This document shows, in pieces, positions 26,688-35,351 of a stretch of 64,000 nt of DNA; positions within the stretch are counted from its first letter, which is position 1; each line of letters begins with the position of its first letter. The DNA lies in NCBI GenBank assembly GCA_028877215.1, contig JAPPFJ010000035.1, forward strand, positions 62,001 through 126,000. The letters are read 5' to 3'. The notes beneath the pieces were generated by a model. That model was given only the letters and a program-made list of their open reading frames with translations. It had not been told where the DNA came from and ran no database searches. Origin of the DNA: Gemmatimonadota bacterium (GTDB lineage Bacteria; Latescibacterota; UBA2968; GCA-2709665). The position numbers were made by a program, and so were the translations under genes.

Positions 26688-27665
26688 ATGATGCGTACTA
26701 TTGTCGTTGTAATTTCGCTGATTGTCACCGTGGTTCCGGTCCAGGCGCAGACGCTGGAGGTAGACCCGAGAATTCCGGCTTACACAAAGGCCAGAGGGAT
26801 TTCCGGGAGCGCAAACAGCATCGGGTCGGATACGATGAACAACCTGATGGCGCTGTGGCTTGAGGGCTTTCGCAGATACTACCCCAACGTGAATGTTCAG
26901 ATCGAAGGCAAGGGATCCAGTACGGCCCCGCCCGCACTGATCGAAAGCACTGCGCAGTTCGGGCCCATGTCACGCGCGATGAAGGCCACGGAGGTGGACA
27001 AGTTCGAACAGGCGTTCGGTTACCCGCCCACGCCTTTGCGGCCAGCCCTCGATGCCCTGGCGGTCTTTGTGAACAAGGACAATCCCATTGAAGGACTTTC
27101 CCTGCGGCAGGTGGATGCGGTTTTCTCGAAGACCCGCAGACGGGGTCATCCAGACGACATCAGACGTTGGAGCGAAGCGGGATGGACCGGCGACCACGCA
27201 ACGGCGCTGATCAGCATGTACGGTCGGAATTCGGCGTCCGGCACGTATGGTTTCTTCAAGAAGAACGCCCTTTCCAAGGGCGATTTCAAGGATGAGGTCA
27301 AGGAACAGCCCGGGTCGGCTTCCGTCGTGCAGGGAGTTGCGGAAGATCGGTTCGGAATCGGTTACAGCGGAATTGGATACAGGACGTCGGACGTGCGTGT
27401 GGTACCTCTCGCGGATGATCCCTCGGATGGATACAAGGACGCCAGCATGGAGAATGTCCTCGATGGCACCTATCCGCTCGGCCGTTTTTTGTTAATCTAT
27501 ATTAACAAGGCACCGGGCATGCCGCTCGACCCGATGGTGCGAGAGTTCTGCAGGTACATTTTTTCGAAAGAGGGTCAGGAAATCGTAATCAAGGATGGTT
27601 ACATGCCTGTACCATATGAAGTCGCAGAAGAAGAACTGGCGAAGCTCGAAGCAGACGGTATGTAG
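26688..27665 (+). CDS. pstS: Periplasmic phosphate-binding protein
   Basis: PstS captures phosphate and delivers it to PstCA. The 325-residue precursor begins with a signal peptide (MMRTIVVVISLIVTVVPVQAQ). Family blocks follow: ISGSANSIGSDTMNNLMALWLEGFRRYYPNVNVQIEGKGSSTAP with the phosphate-binding S/T loop, FGPMSRAMK, the YGRNSASGTYGFF segment (Arg and Ser/Thr ligands) and a late GIGYSGIGYRT block. It belongs to the PstS subgroup associated with long PstC/PstA permeases. It lies 53 bp ahead of pstC. Only a weak single GTAAC motif is visible in its own upstream gap, so it is probably driven with the porin. Confidence 0.9.
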   Translation: MMRTIVVVISLIVTVVPVQAQTLEVDPRIPAYTKARGISGSANSIGSDTMNNLMALWLEGFRRYYPNVNVQIEGKGSSTAPPALIESTAQFGPMSRAMKATEVDKFEQAFGYPPTPLRPALDALAVFVNKDNPIEGLSLRQVDAVFSKTRRRGHPDDIRRWSEAGWTGDHATALISMYGRNSASGTYGFFKKNALSKGDFKDEVKEQPGSASVVQGVAEDRFGIGYSGIGYRTSDVRVVPLADDPSDGYKDASMENVLDGTYPLGRFLLIYINKAPGMPLDPMVREFCRYIFSKEGQEIVIKDGYMPVPYEVAEEELAKLEADGM

Positions 27666-27718
27666 TGTGCGGGTGAACGGCTCCTTCGTTTTCGAAGGGT
27701 CAATTCAGGGTCTGGCGA

Positions 27719-29971
27719 ATGGCGCAACCGAAAGACACAGGAGCAGAGAAGTCCGAAACCCCGCCGGGCATTACGCCGGCGGCCCGTACAATGGACCGCC
27801 TTGGCCGATGGGTGATCGCCGTGGGTGGTGTGGGCGTGATCCTGGTTGTGCTGGGCATACTGGCGTTTGTGTTGCGGGAAGCCTATCCGCTCTTCCTCTC
27901 GCCAGCGCCTGCTACGATCGTGAACAGCCACACCGTGGACCGCAGTCAGGATCAAAGGCCGCTGGCAGCAGGCGCCGATCCATATCGCGAAGTTGCGTAT
28001 CTGGTGCGACCGGAAGGGATCGATTTCATCCGTCTGGCAACGGGTGAGACCATTCGTCGGGAACGCGACGACGTTTTTCAGGAACGCCGCGTGGTGTCGG
28101 TGTACCCATCGCCGACGGACGGATACCTCGGCCTGGGTATGTCGGATGGTTACATAGCCGTGGCAAGGGTCAATTATCGGGTGACTTACCCGGAAGGTAG
28201 ACGTTTCGTCACGCCAGAGCTGGATATTCAGGGTAACGTGGCGCTGGACCGGAAAGGTGAACCCGTCACCCGGGTTGCATATCGAAACGACGGGGAGCGT
28301 CGGTCCACTGCGGCGGGGATCACGGCATCGGGACGGCTGCTGATGGCTGGAATGATGAGAAAGAGGGGCCTGTTGGGCGGCGGAAAGCTCGAGACGTTTA
28401 CTTACGACCTTACGGCTGAGCTTGACGGCAGACCGACATCCGTTCTGGTGGACGGCAACGGTCGACACATTCTGGCCGGCACGGACCGCGGAGAAGTGTA
28501 TTGCTGGGACGTAACGGACCTCAAGGCGCCGCCGCCCCTCGTGCAGCGTATTCGTGCCTCGGACCGGGCGATCACGGCCCTCGCGTTTGTGCTTGGCGAC
28601 GTATCGGTGGTTGTTGGCGACTCCGGCGGGCATGTCAGCACATGGTTTCCGGTACGCGGTCCCGACAGCAGTGTCTTCGCGTCATTTCGCAAGATCCACG
28701 CCTTTCGTTCGCATCGCACGGCGGTGAGCGCCATCGCGCCATCCGCGCGCGACAAACAGTTTCTGACGGGCAGCGCCGGCGGACGCGTGATGCTGCATCA
28801 CATGACGTCCGCACAGACGTTCTTCAGCGTGGCGATCGGATCGATTGTAACCGGATTGACGTTTGCACCCAAGGCGGACGGGTTCCTGTGCCTGGACGGC
28901 GACGGACGGTTGAACCATTACCGGTTGTCCAATCCGCATCCCGAAGTAACGTTCAAGACGTTGTTCGGCAAAGTCTGGTACGAGGGTTATGCCGAACCCG
29001 AGTTCGTCTGGCAGTCCACCGGAGGCACCGACGAGTTCGAGCCCAAATTGAGTATCATCCCTCTGGCGTACGGCACGGCGAAGGGGACATTTTACGCGAT
29101 GTTTTTCGCACTGCCACTGGCGGTACTCGCCGCCATCTACACGTCCGAGTTCGCCCACCCGCGAGTGCGAAACGTGGTCAAACCCACGGTGGAGTTGATG
29201 GCGTCGCTGCCAAGCGTGATTCTCGGGTTTCTGGGTGGTCTCTGGCTGGCGCCGTTGCTTGACCGCCAGGTAGTGGGGGTTCTGTTGCTGTTGCCGACTG
29301 TGGCGCTGACGATAATCTCCGCTTCCTGGATCTGGTCCAGGCTGCCCGGCCGGCTGAAGAACCGGCTGCCGGGACCTGAGGTGTTCTACGTGTTGGTGTC
29401 TCTCCTGGGTATCTGGTTGGCTCTGGTGCTCGGGCCCTGGATGGAGGGCGCGCTCTGGGGCGGCAATTTCCAGCGCTGGCTGGCGGATTCCGCGGATACC
29501 CGCTATGACCAGCGGAACTGCCTGGTTGTGGGTTTCGCGATGGGTTTTGCCGTGATCCCCATCATCTATACAATCTGTGAGGACGCGCTGACAAGCGTAC
29601 CTTCGCACCTGAGGGCCGGATCCCTGGCACTGGGCGCAACGCCGTGGCAGACGGCCGTTCGCGTGGTACTCCCCACGGCCAGCCCGGGCATTTTTTCCGC
29701 CACGATGATCGGCTTCGGACGGGCGGTCGGCGAAACGATGATTGTCCTCATGGCCACCGGAAATACCCCCATTATGGACTGGAGCATCTTCAACGGGATG
29801 CGCACCATGTCGGCCAACATTGCCGTGGAAATTCCCGAGGCGCCGCATGAGGGCACCCTCTACCGTATACTCTTTCTGACCGGCGTACTGCTTGCGGCAG
29901 TGACGTTCGTCGTCAACACCCTCGCGGAAATCGTGCGGCAACGGCTCCGCGAACGGTACAGCAGGATATAG
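27719..29971 (+). CDS. pstC: Phosphate ABC transporter permease with a beta-propeller-like periplasmic domain
   Basis: The 750-residue protein is more than twice the usual PstC length. After one membrane helix (about 32-56), residues about 85-410 form an inserted domain with repeated WD-like strands (SVLVDGNGRHILAGTDRGEVYCWDVTD-type, ALAFVLGDVSVVVGDSGGHVSTW, DKQFLTGSAGGRVMLH). The permease domain follows: YGTAKGTFYAMFFALPLAVLAAIYTSEF, multiple helices, and the EAA-like loop LRAGSLALGATPWQTAVRVVLP. Long PstC variants with propeller inserts are known in some Proteobacteria. The propeller would face the periplasm and may contact PstS or sense state, which is inference. Confidence 0.9.
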   Translation: MAQPKDTGAEKSETPPGITPAARTMDRLGRWVIAVGGVGVILVVLGILAFVLREAYPLFLSPAPATIVNSHTVDRSQDQRPLAAGADPYREVAYLVRPEGIDFIRLATGETIRRERDDVFQERRVVSVYPSPTDGYLGLGMSDGYIAVARVNYRVTYPEGRRFVTPELDIQGNVALDRKGEPVTRVAYRNDGERRSTAAGITASGRLLMAGMMRKRGLLGGGKLETFTYDLTAELDGRPTSVLVDGNGRHILAGTDRGEVYCWDVTDLKAPPPLVQRIRASDRAITALAFVLGDVSVVVGDSGGHVSTWFPVRGPDSSVFASFRKIHAFRSHRTAVSAIAPSARDKQFLTGSAGGRVMLHHMTSAQTFFSVAIGSIVTGLTFAPKADGFLCLDGDGRLNHYRLSNPHPEVTFKTLFGKVWYEGYAEPEFVWQSTGGTDEFEPKLSIIPLAYGTAKGTFYAMFFALPLAVLAAIYTSEFAHPRVRNVVKPTVELMASLPSVILGFLGGLWLAPLLDRQVVGVLLLLPTVALTIISASWIWSRLPGRLKNRLPGPEVFYVLVSLLGIWLALVLGPWMEGALWGGNFQRWLADSADTRYDQRNCLVVGFAMGFAVIPIIYTICEDALTSVPSHLRAGSLALGATPWQTAVRVVLPTASPGIFSATMIGFGRAVGETMIVLMATGNTPIMDWSIFNGMRTMSANIAVEIPEAPHEGTLYRILFLTGVLLAAVTFVVNTLAEIVRQRLRERYSRI

Positions 29972-30015
29972 GTTCCGCGCCCGGATTGCCCGCGAAGCGC
30001 GTCTGGAGTGAATTG

Positions 30016-31620
30016 ATGAACGGTTTCTGGAAGTCAGGGCAGGCGTATATCTGGCTGACGGGCGGCGCGCTCGCGTTCTGCGTTCTGATGATTGTCGGGC
30101 TGATCGGCCTGGTCGTCTATAACGGACTGGGCTTTTTCTGGCCTTCCGAACTGACGGCGCTTCGTCTCAACGGCGGCGCCCTCGTGATGGGACAGATCTG
30201 GGACCGGCAGGAGATTTCCGACCGCGACGGGGAATACCGGGTCCAATTGAAAGTGGCGAACCGGGATGCGTACGGAATAGACTTCAGGTGGGTAGACGAA
30301 TCGAGTATCCTGGAACGAACGCAGCCGGTGGACGCGGTTGTATTAGAGCGGCGGGAATGGGGGCATCTGTTCGGTTTCCTGGACGCCGTGTACGAGGGCG
30401 AAGACAAGGTGGCCGGAGGCGGTTCGGCCGGCTGGGCGGCGTTTCAGAAGCAGTTGCTGCGAACGGACGCCCTTCTGAATCAGGTCCGCGACATCGAGCA
30501 CAACGCCATTTCGGATCTCAACCGGCGTTTCGAGCGGCTTCGCCTTGAAAAGAGAAGGCTTGAACTGGCTCCGGGCACGCGGCAGGAACAGGTATCTCAA
30601 CTCGACGTGAAAAACCGCGAATACTGGACGCAGTACGAATCTCTCGCAGCCGAGCTGAACCGACTGAGGACCGAAAGCGAAGTCCCACAGCTGGACGTCC
30701 GGCTGGCGGGCGGGGAGATACGACGGGTGGCGGTTGCGGACGTCGTACGCGCGTATCGGCCGAACAGTCTGGGCGCCTTCGGCAAGACGGGTGTGTACCT
30801 GGATCGGGTCTGGGAATTCCTGTCTGCCGAACCTCGCGAATCCAACACCGAAGGCGGCGTGTTCCCCGCGATCTTCGGTACAGTGATGATGGTCATTCTG
30901 ATGAGTCTGGCGGCCGTGCCGTTCGGCGTGCTGGCGGCGCTTTACCTGCGGGAATACGCCCGCCAGGGTCCGCTTGTTCGAGCGATCCGGATCGCGGTGA
31001 ACAACCTCGCAGGAGTGCCTTCGATTGTCTTCGGAATGTTCGGTCTGGGATTCTTTGTATACGGAGTGGGCGGCAACCTGGACCGGCTTTTTTTCCCGGA
31101 GGCGTTGCCCGCCCCCACGTTCGGTACCGGCGGGATCCTCTGGGCGTCGCTGACCCTGGCTCTTCTGACCGTACCGGTCATGATTGTGGCTTCGGAGGAG
31201 GCCCTGGCGTCCGTTCCCGGAGATGTACGGGAGGGCTCGCTTGCGCTGGGCGCCACCCAGTTTCAGACCATCTGGCGGGTGGTCCTTCCTGCGGCGCTAC
31301 CGGGCATTTTGACCGGTATTGTTCTCGTGGTGGCCAGGGGCGCGGGAGAAGTGGCGCCGTTGATGATTACGGGCGTGGTCAAGCTTGCGCCTTCGCTGCC
31401 CGTGGACGGCACCTGGCCATTTTTCCACCTGGAGCGGAAGTTCATGCACCTGGGCTTCCACATCTATGACGTCGGCTTCCAGTCTCCCAACGTGGAGGCG
31501 GCCCGCCCGATGGTCTATACCACAACCCTGCTTCTGATGTTCATCGTGCTCGCACTGAACCTGACCGCGATCCAGGTCCGGTCCCGTTTGCGCAAGCGAT
31601 ACCAGAAAATCGGTCTGTAA
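30016..31620 (+). CDS. pstA: Phosphate ABC transporter permease with a long periplasmic insert
   Basis: The ATG with GGAG 8 nt upstream gives 534 residues; a TTG ten codons earlier is less likely. One helix near the N-terminus (WLTGGALAFCVLMIVGLIGLVV) is followed by a roughly 230-residue hydrophilic insert that includes a coiled-coil-like stretch (ISDLNRRFERLRLEKRRLELA). The standard PstA permease domain follows from about residue 275: GTVMMVILMSLAAVPFGVLAALYL, VNNLAGVPSIVFGMFGLGFF and the EAA loop VREGSLALGATQFQTIWRVVLP. It pairs with the long PstC 44 bp upstream. Confidence 0.92.
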   Translation: MNGFWKSGQAYIWLTGGALAFCVLMIVGLIGLVVYNGLGFFWPSELTALRLNGGALVMGQIWDRQEISDRDGEYRVQLKVANRDAYGIDFRWVDESSILERTQPVDAVVLERREWGHLFGFLDAVYEGEDKVAGGGSAGWAAFQKQLLRTDALLNQVRDIEHNAISDLNRRFERLRLEKRRLELAPGTRQEQVSQLDVKNREYWTQYESLAAELNRLRTESEVPQLDVRLAGGEIRRVAVADVVRAYRPNSLGAFGKTGVYLDRVWEFLSAEPRESNTEGGVFPAIFGTVMMVILMSLAAVPFGVLAALYLREYARQGPLVRAIRIAVNNLAGVPSIVFGMFGLGFFVYGVGGNLDRLFFPEALPAPTFGTGGILWASLTLALLTVPVMIVASEEALASVPGDVREGSLALGATQFQTIWRVVLPAALPGILTGIVLVVARGAGEVAPLMITGVVKLAPSLPVDGTWPFFHLERKFMHLGFHIYDVGFQSPNVEAARPMVYTTTLLLMFIVLALNLTAIQVRSRLRKRYQKIGL

Positions 31621-31702
31621 CGACTTTGCCTCTCGAACGAACCATCGAATTGCATCATCCGGACGGTTTTCGAGAGGATCATTCAACCAGGAGTCAACAA
31701 GG

Positions 31703-32497
31703 ATGGACGCGGAAACAACGGCGCGGGATGACTCTGAAATTGAGAATCCGGTTGTCGAAGTCGAGTCTCTGAGCCTGTACTACGGCGAAGCCCAGGCATT
31801 GCACGATGTCAGCCTGACGGTGCCTCGCCATAACGTCACCGCGTTTATCGGGCCGTCGGGTTGCGGTAAGTCGACGCTGCTGCGATGTATGAACCGGTTA
31901 AACGACCTGATCGACTCCGTGACAATTGAAGGCGCGGTTCGGATCGAAGGTGAGGACATTTACGCCCACGGCTTCGATGTGATTTCACTTCGACGGCTGG
32001 TGGGGATGGTGTTTCAGAAGTCGAATCCCTTCCCCAAGTCGATCTACGAAAACGTGGTGTTCGGATTGCGAATCGCGGGAGAGAATCGGCGGCCCGTTCT
32101 GGACGAGGTGGCAGAGCGAAGCCTCCGCGCGGCGGCGCTCTGGGACGAGGTCAAGGATCGCCTCGAAGAGTCGGCGCTCGGACTCTCCGGAGGGCAGCAG
32201 CAGCGGCTTTGCATCGCGCGGGCGATCGCCGTGGAGCCTTCCGTGATACTGATGGATGAGCCCTGTTCGGCGCTCGACCCGATCGCAACCGGACGAATTG
32301 AGGAAACGATCGACGAGCTGAAGAATCGATATACCATTGCGATTGTAACCCACAACCTCCAGCAGGCTTCCCGTATTTCGGACTGGACGGCCTTCTTTTA
32401 CCTGGGAACGCTCGTGGAACACTCGCGGACCGAGGAGATGTTCACGAATCCGAGGCTGAAGCAGACCGAGGACTATGTGACGGGCAGGTTCGGTTAG
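31703..32497 (+). CDS. pstB: Phosphate ABC transporter ATPase
   Basis: The 264-residue ATPase powers PstCA. It has Walker A GPSGCGKST at 50-58, the Q-loop in GMVFQKSNPFPKS (the PstB-specific PFPKS form), signature LSGGQQQR, Walker B VILMDEPCSALDP and the switch histidine in IVTHNLQQASRISD. The family segment LRCMNRLNDL, which marks PstB, is present. It starts 82 bp after pstA and its stop overlaps or abuts the next possible start; phoU follows. Confidence 0.97.
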   Translation: MDAETTARDDSEIENPVVEVESLSLYYGEAQALHDVSLTVPRHNVTAFIGPSGCGKSTLLRCMNRLNDLIDSVTIEGAVRIEGEDIYAHGFDVISLRRLVGMVFQKSNPFPKSIYENVVFGLRIAGENRRPVLDEVAERSLRAAALWDEVKDRLEESALGLSGGQQQRLCIARAIAVEPSVILMDEPCSALDPIATGRIEETIDELKNRYTIAIVTHNLQQASRISDWTAFFYLGTLVEHSRTEEMFTNPRLKQTEDYVTGRFG

Positions 32498-32547
32498 TGA
32501 AAACGCCCTGCGGAAAATGGGCGCGGGACACATGGACAGGATACGCT

Positions 32548-33228
32548 ATGGAACGGACACTTGATCAGAGGTTGGAACAACTGAAAAGCGAGTTGCTGAA
32601 AATGGGCGGGGCCGTCGAAGAGTCCATTGCACACGCCGTCAAGAGTCTGGTGGACAGAGACAATGATCTGGCGGACGCCGTGATTTCCGGCGGGAAGACG
32701 ATCGATGAGTGGGAGGTAACGATTGAAGAAGATCTGCTGAAGCTGCTGGCGGTGACCCAGCCCGTAGCCGGCGATCTGCGCTTGATCGCAACCGTCATGA
32801 AAATCAACTACGACCTCGAGAGGATCAACGATCAGTCGGTGAATATCGCGCAACGCGCCTTTGTGCTTAACCGGACCGCCCCGCTGAAACCGCTTATCGA
32901 TATCCCCAGGATGGCGGAACTCGTCCGGGGTATGGTCAAGGATGCGCTCGACGCGTTTGTAAACCGAAACGTGGAACTGGCGAACGACGTGCGCCGGCGA
33001 GACGACGTGGTGGACGGCCTGCGGGACCAGATCTTCAGGGAGTTGCTCACGTATCTCCATTATCGCGCGGAAACGGACGCCATCGATCGTGCGATTCATC
33101 TGATTCTGGTTTCCCGGCACCTGGAGCGAATGGGCGACCACGCGTCCAATATCGCCGAAAACGCGGTCTATCTGGTGCAGGGGCGGATTGTGCGTCACCA
33201 GAAGGAGAATATCGGCGAAGAGGAATAA
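32548..33228 (+). CDS. phoU: Phosphate transport system regulator PhoU
   Basis: PhoU represses PhoR signalling when Pst is saturated. The 226-residue protein begins MERTLDQRLEQLKSELLKMGGAVEESI, the standard PhoU start, and has two three-helix repeats. Each carries the metal-binding E/DxxxD motif: ANDV-type segments near DLERINDQSVNIAQRA and, in the second repeat, HLERMGDHASNIAENAVY. A GTG 51 nt upstream is in frame but adds a non-conserved tail of residues derived in part from a dispersed repeat. It closes the operon before a terminator. Confidence 0.95.
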   Translation: MERTLDQRLEQLKSELLKMGGAVEESIAHAVKSLVDRDNDLADAVISGGKTIDEWEVTIEEDLLKLLAVTQPVAGDLRLIATVMKINYDLERINDQSVNIAQRAFVLNRTAPLKPLIDIPRMAELVRGMVKDALDAFVNRNVELANDVRRRDDVVDGLRDQIFRELLTYLHYRAETDAIDRAIHLILVSRHLERMGDHASNIAENAVYLVQGRIVRHQKENIGEEE

Positions 33229-33313
33229 CGGATCGTGAGAGTGGGCCCGCGCGGCGTGAGGATCGGCATCTCCATGACGGCAGCGATCCTTGTCCGAGCA
33301 GGTCTGAGTTCGG

Positions 33314-33345
33314 AACCGCATGCCTGGTAAAGGCTGCGGTTTTTC
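33314..33345 (+). terminator. Rho-independent terminator of the pst-phoU operon
   Basis: AACCGCA pairs with TGCGGTT, with an inner GCCT/AGGC helix, and five T follow. It is about 85 nt past phoU. Confidence 0.85.
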
Positions 33346-33447
33346 GTGGTTCTCCGATGCCCTCCAGGAAGCGAAAAAGGCTTGTGAAGCGGTTCCAAAC
33401 CCGTATATTTAGACGATCGGAACCATTCTGCCGGGGGTTTCTTCTCT

Positions 33448-33981
33448 GTGGCGAGCGATCATAACGCGCATCACCCGGGCGGCGTCCGCTTCTGCGAACG
33501 ATGCAGCAAGGCGCTGGTGCTGAAACCGGTCGAAGGCCATAGCCGCCCCGTCTGCCCGGCCTGTGGGTTCGTGGTCTACCTGGACCCCAAGGTGGCGGCC
33601 GGCGTGATTGTGACGCTGGAAGACGAGGTCGTGCTCCTGAAGCGGGGCATCGAACCGGGGATTGGAAAGTGGGTCTTTCCCGGCGGATACGTCGATCGGG
33701 GCGAACAGGTGGAAGCCGCGGCGGCCCGGGAAGCAATGGAAGAGGTGGGGCTGGAGGTCGAAATCGAAGACCTGCTCGGCGTCTATTCCTACCCGAGTGT
33801 AACAGCAGTACTGGTCGTGTACACGGGCATCGTGGTCGGAGGGGAACTGAAGGGGAATTTCGAGGCGCTGGAGGTGCGGACGTACCCTCCGGGGCGAATT
33901 CCCTGGTCCGAACTTGCATTTCGCAGCACGGCCGAGGCGCTTCGCGCATGGCTGGCGCAATACGCGAAAAACGACCGTTAA
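33448..33981 (+). CDS. Nudix hydrolase with an N-terminal zinc ribbon
   Basis: The 177-residue product has a zinc ribbon (CERC at about 16-19 and CPAC at about 36-39) and a Nudix box, GGYVDRGEQVEAAAAREAMEEVGLE, with the REAxEE core that binds the metal. These enzymes cleave nucleoside diphosphates linked to another group; zinc-ribbon members include NADH or ADP-ribose pyrophosphatases. The exact substrate cannot be read. The start is GTG. The gene stands between the pst terminator and the MoxR gene. Confidence 0.85.
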   Translation: MASDHNAHHPGGVRFCERCSKALVLKPVEGHSRPVCPACGFVVYLDPKVAAGVIVTLEDEVVLLKRGIEPGIGKWVFPGGYVDRGEQVEAAAAREAMEEVGLEVEIEDLLGVYSYPSVTAVLVVYTGIVVGGELKGNFEALEVRTYPPGRIPWSELAFRSTAEALRAWLAQYAKNDR

Positions 33982-34029
33982 AGTGGTCGGTCCCAGAGCA
34001 GCTTCTGTGAAAGGGGAGATACGGGTCGG

Positions 34030-34944
34030 ATGTTAAAGTCAATAGAGGAAGTCGAGGCGCGGTTTGGCGGGGAGGGTTACATCGCGGATCGGACGCTGGC
34101 CACAACGGTCTATCTGGCCGTGGCGCTGGGTAAGCCGATATTTCTGGAGGGTGAGCCGGGGGTAGGCAAGACAGAAGTCGCCAAGGTCATGGCGCAGATC
34201 CTGGAAACGGATCTGATCCGGTTGCAGTGTTACGAAGGGCTGGATGCCAATACTGCTCTGTACGAGTGGAATTACCCGCGGCAGATGCTGGAGATGCGCC
34301 TGGAAGAGGCCCGGGGCATAGAGAAGCAGGAGATCGGCCGCAGCATCTTCAGCGAGGATTTTCTCCTGAAACGGCCGCTTCTGCGGGCCATCCAGGGCAG
34401 CGGAAGCAACCCGCCGGTGCTGCTGATCGACGAGGTGGACCGGTCCGACGAAGAGTTCGAGGCCTTTCTGCTGGAAGTATTGTCGGATTTCCAGATTACG
34501 ATTCCCGAAATCGGCACGATCGCCGCCCAGAAAGTGCCGTTCGTCGTGCTCACCTCCAACCGTACCCGTGAGTTGCACGATGCGCTCAAGCGGCGTTGCC
34601 TCTACCTGTGGATCGACTATCCGACGTTCAAGAAAGAGATGGAAATCGTCGCCTCACGGGTTCCACGCATTCAGACGGGGCTGGCGCAGCAGGTCTGCGG
34701 GTTCATGCAACTGATGCGCACACGCGATTTCTACAAGCGGCCGGGCATTGCGGAAACCATCGATTGGGCGCTGGCACTGATGCAGATGGAAATCGACGAA
34801 CTCGATTCCGATACCGTGAACGCCACACTCGGCTGCGTGCTGAAGTACAAGGAGGATATCGAGAAACTCCAGGAAGATGGCCTGCCGCAGATTATCGAAA
34901 AGGCGCGGGCGCTTAAGGACCGGGCGATGCGGCTGAAGAATTAA
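34030..34944 (+). CDS. MoxR-type AAA+ ATPase (CoxD-like)
   Basis: The 304-residue ATPase has Walker A GEPGVGKTE, Walker B VLLIDEVDRSDEEFEAFLLE, sensor VVLTSNRTREL and the arginine-finger region ALKRRCLYLWIDYP. This is the MoxR family, CoxD branch. These ATPases work with VWA proteins as chaperones; with CoxE and CoxI they mature molybdenum hydroxylases of the CO-dehydrogenase/xanthine-dehydrogenase class. Here the VWA gene lies 407 bp downstream and the XdhC/CoxI gene follows it, supporting that role, though no molybdenum enzyme is in the window. Confidence 0.88.
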   Translation: MLKSIEEVEARFGGEGYIADRTLATTVYLAVALGKPIFLEGEPGVGKTEVAKVMAQILETDLIRLQCYEGLDANTALYEWNYPRQMLEMRLEEARGIEKQEIGRSIFSEDFLLKRPLLRAIQGSGSNPPVLLIDEVDRSDEEFEAFLLEVLSDFQITIPEIGTIAAQKVPFVVLTSNRTRELHDALKRRCLYLWIDYPTFKKEMEIVASRVPRIQTGLAQQVCGFMQLMRTRDFYKRPGIAETIDWALALMQMEIDELDSDTVNATLGCVLKYKEDIEKLQEDGLPQIIEKARALKDRAMRLKN

Positions 34945-35351
34945 CCATGATTCGTATGTTTTCGTGGACGTTAGATCGAATATATGCAGATCGATAAAGG
35001 CGATTAAACTGCGGATTACCAGGATACACCAGGTAGCTGGACGCGTTCGTGACCTCTCCCCCCGCCGCCCGACCACCGGGTGAGACGCAAGACGGGAGAG
35101 GGGGAGAAAACCGGGTAGACGGGAGACGGGAGAAGATATCCTTGCCCGCTAGTTTATCCCTCCTTGCCTCCGGCAGCAAAAGAAGCCTCACAAGGCAGGT
35201 AATCTCTACCCTCTACCGGCTACCGTCTCACCGCTTTTGGTCTACCCTCTACCCGCATTCAGGCTTTTTGTGGCCAATTTGACTGTCTTCTCATTTCGAA
35301 TTGAGGTTAACAAACAGACCGACCGGGTGTCCTTCACGTGGGTTGGACGGA
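34945..35351. repeat. Intergenic gap with inverted copy of the purine/pyrimidine repeat
   Basis: The 407-bp gap is mostly repeat. A GTGAGACGCAAGACGGGAG block lies near 35079, and a copy matching 4048-4095 in reverse occupies about 35155-35205 (CTTGCCTCCGGCAGC...AAGCCTCACA...AATCTCT), followed by a pyrimidine tail with repeated CTACC units. No gene is supported. Confidence 0.65.

Noticed and set aside
28682..29941. 419-residue frame antisense to pstC
   Set aside because: It is His/Gln/Arg-rich with no domain, and pstC is certain.
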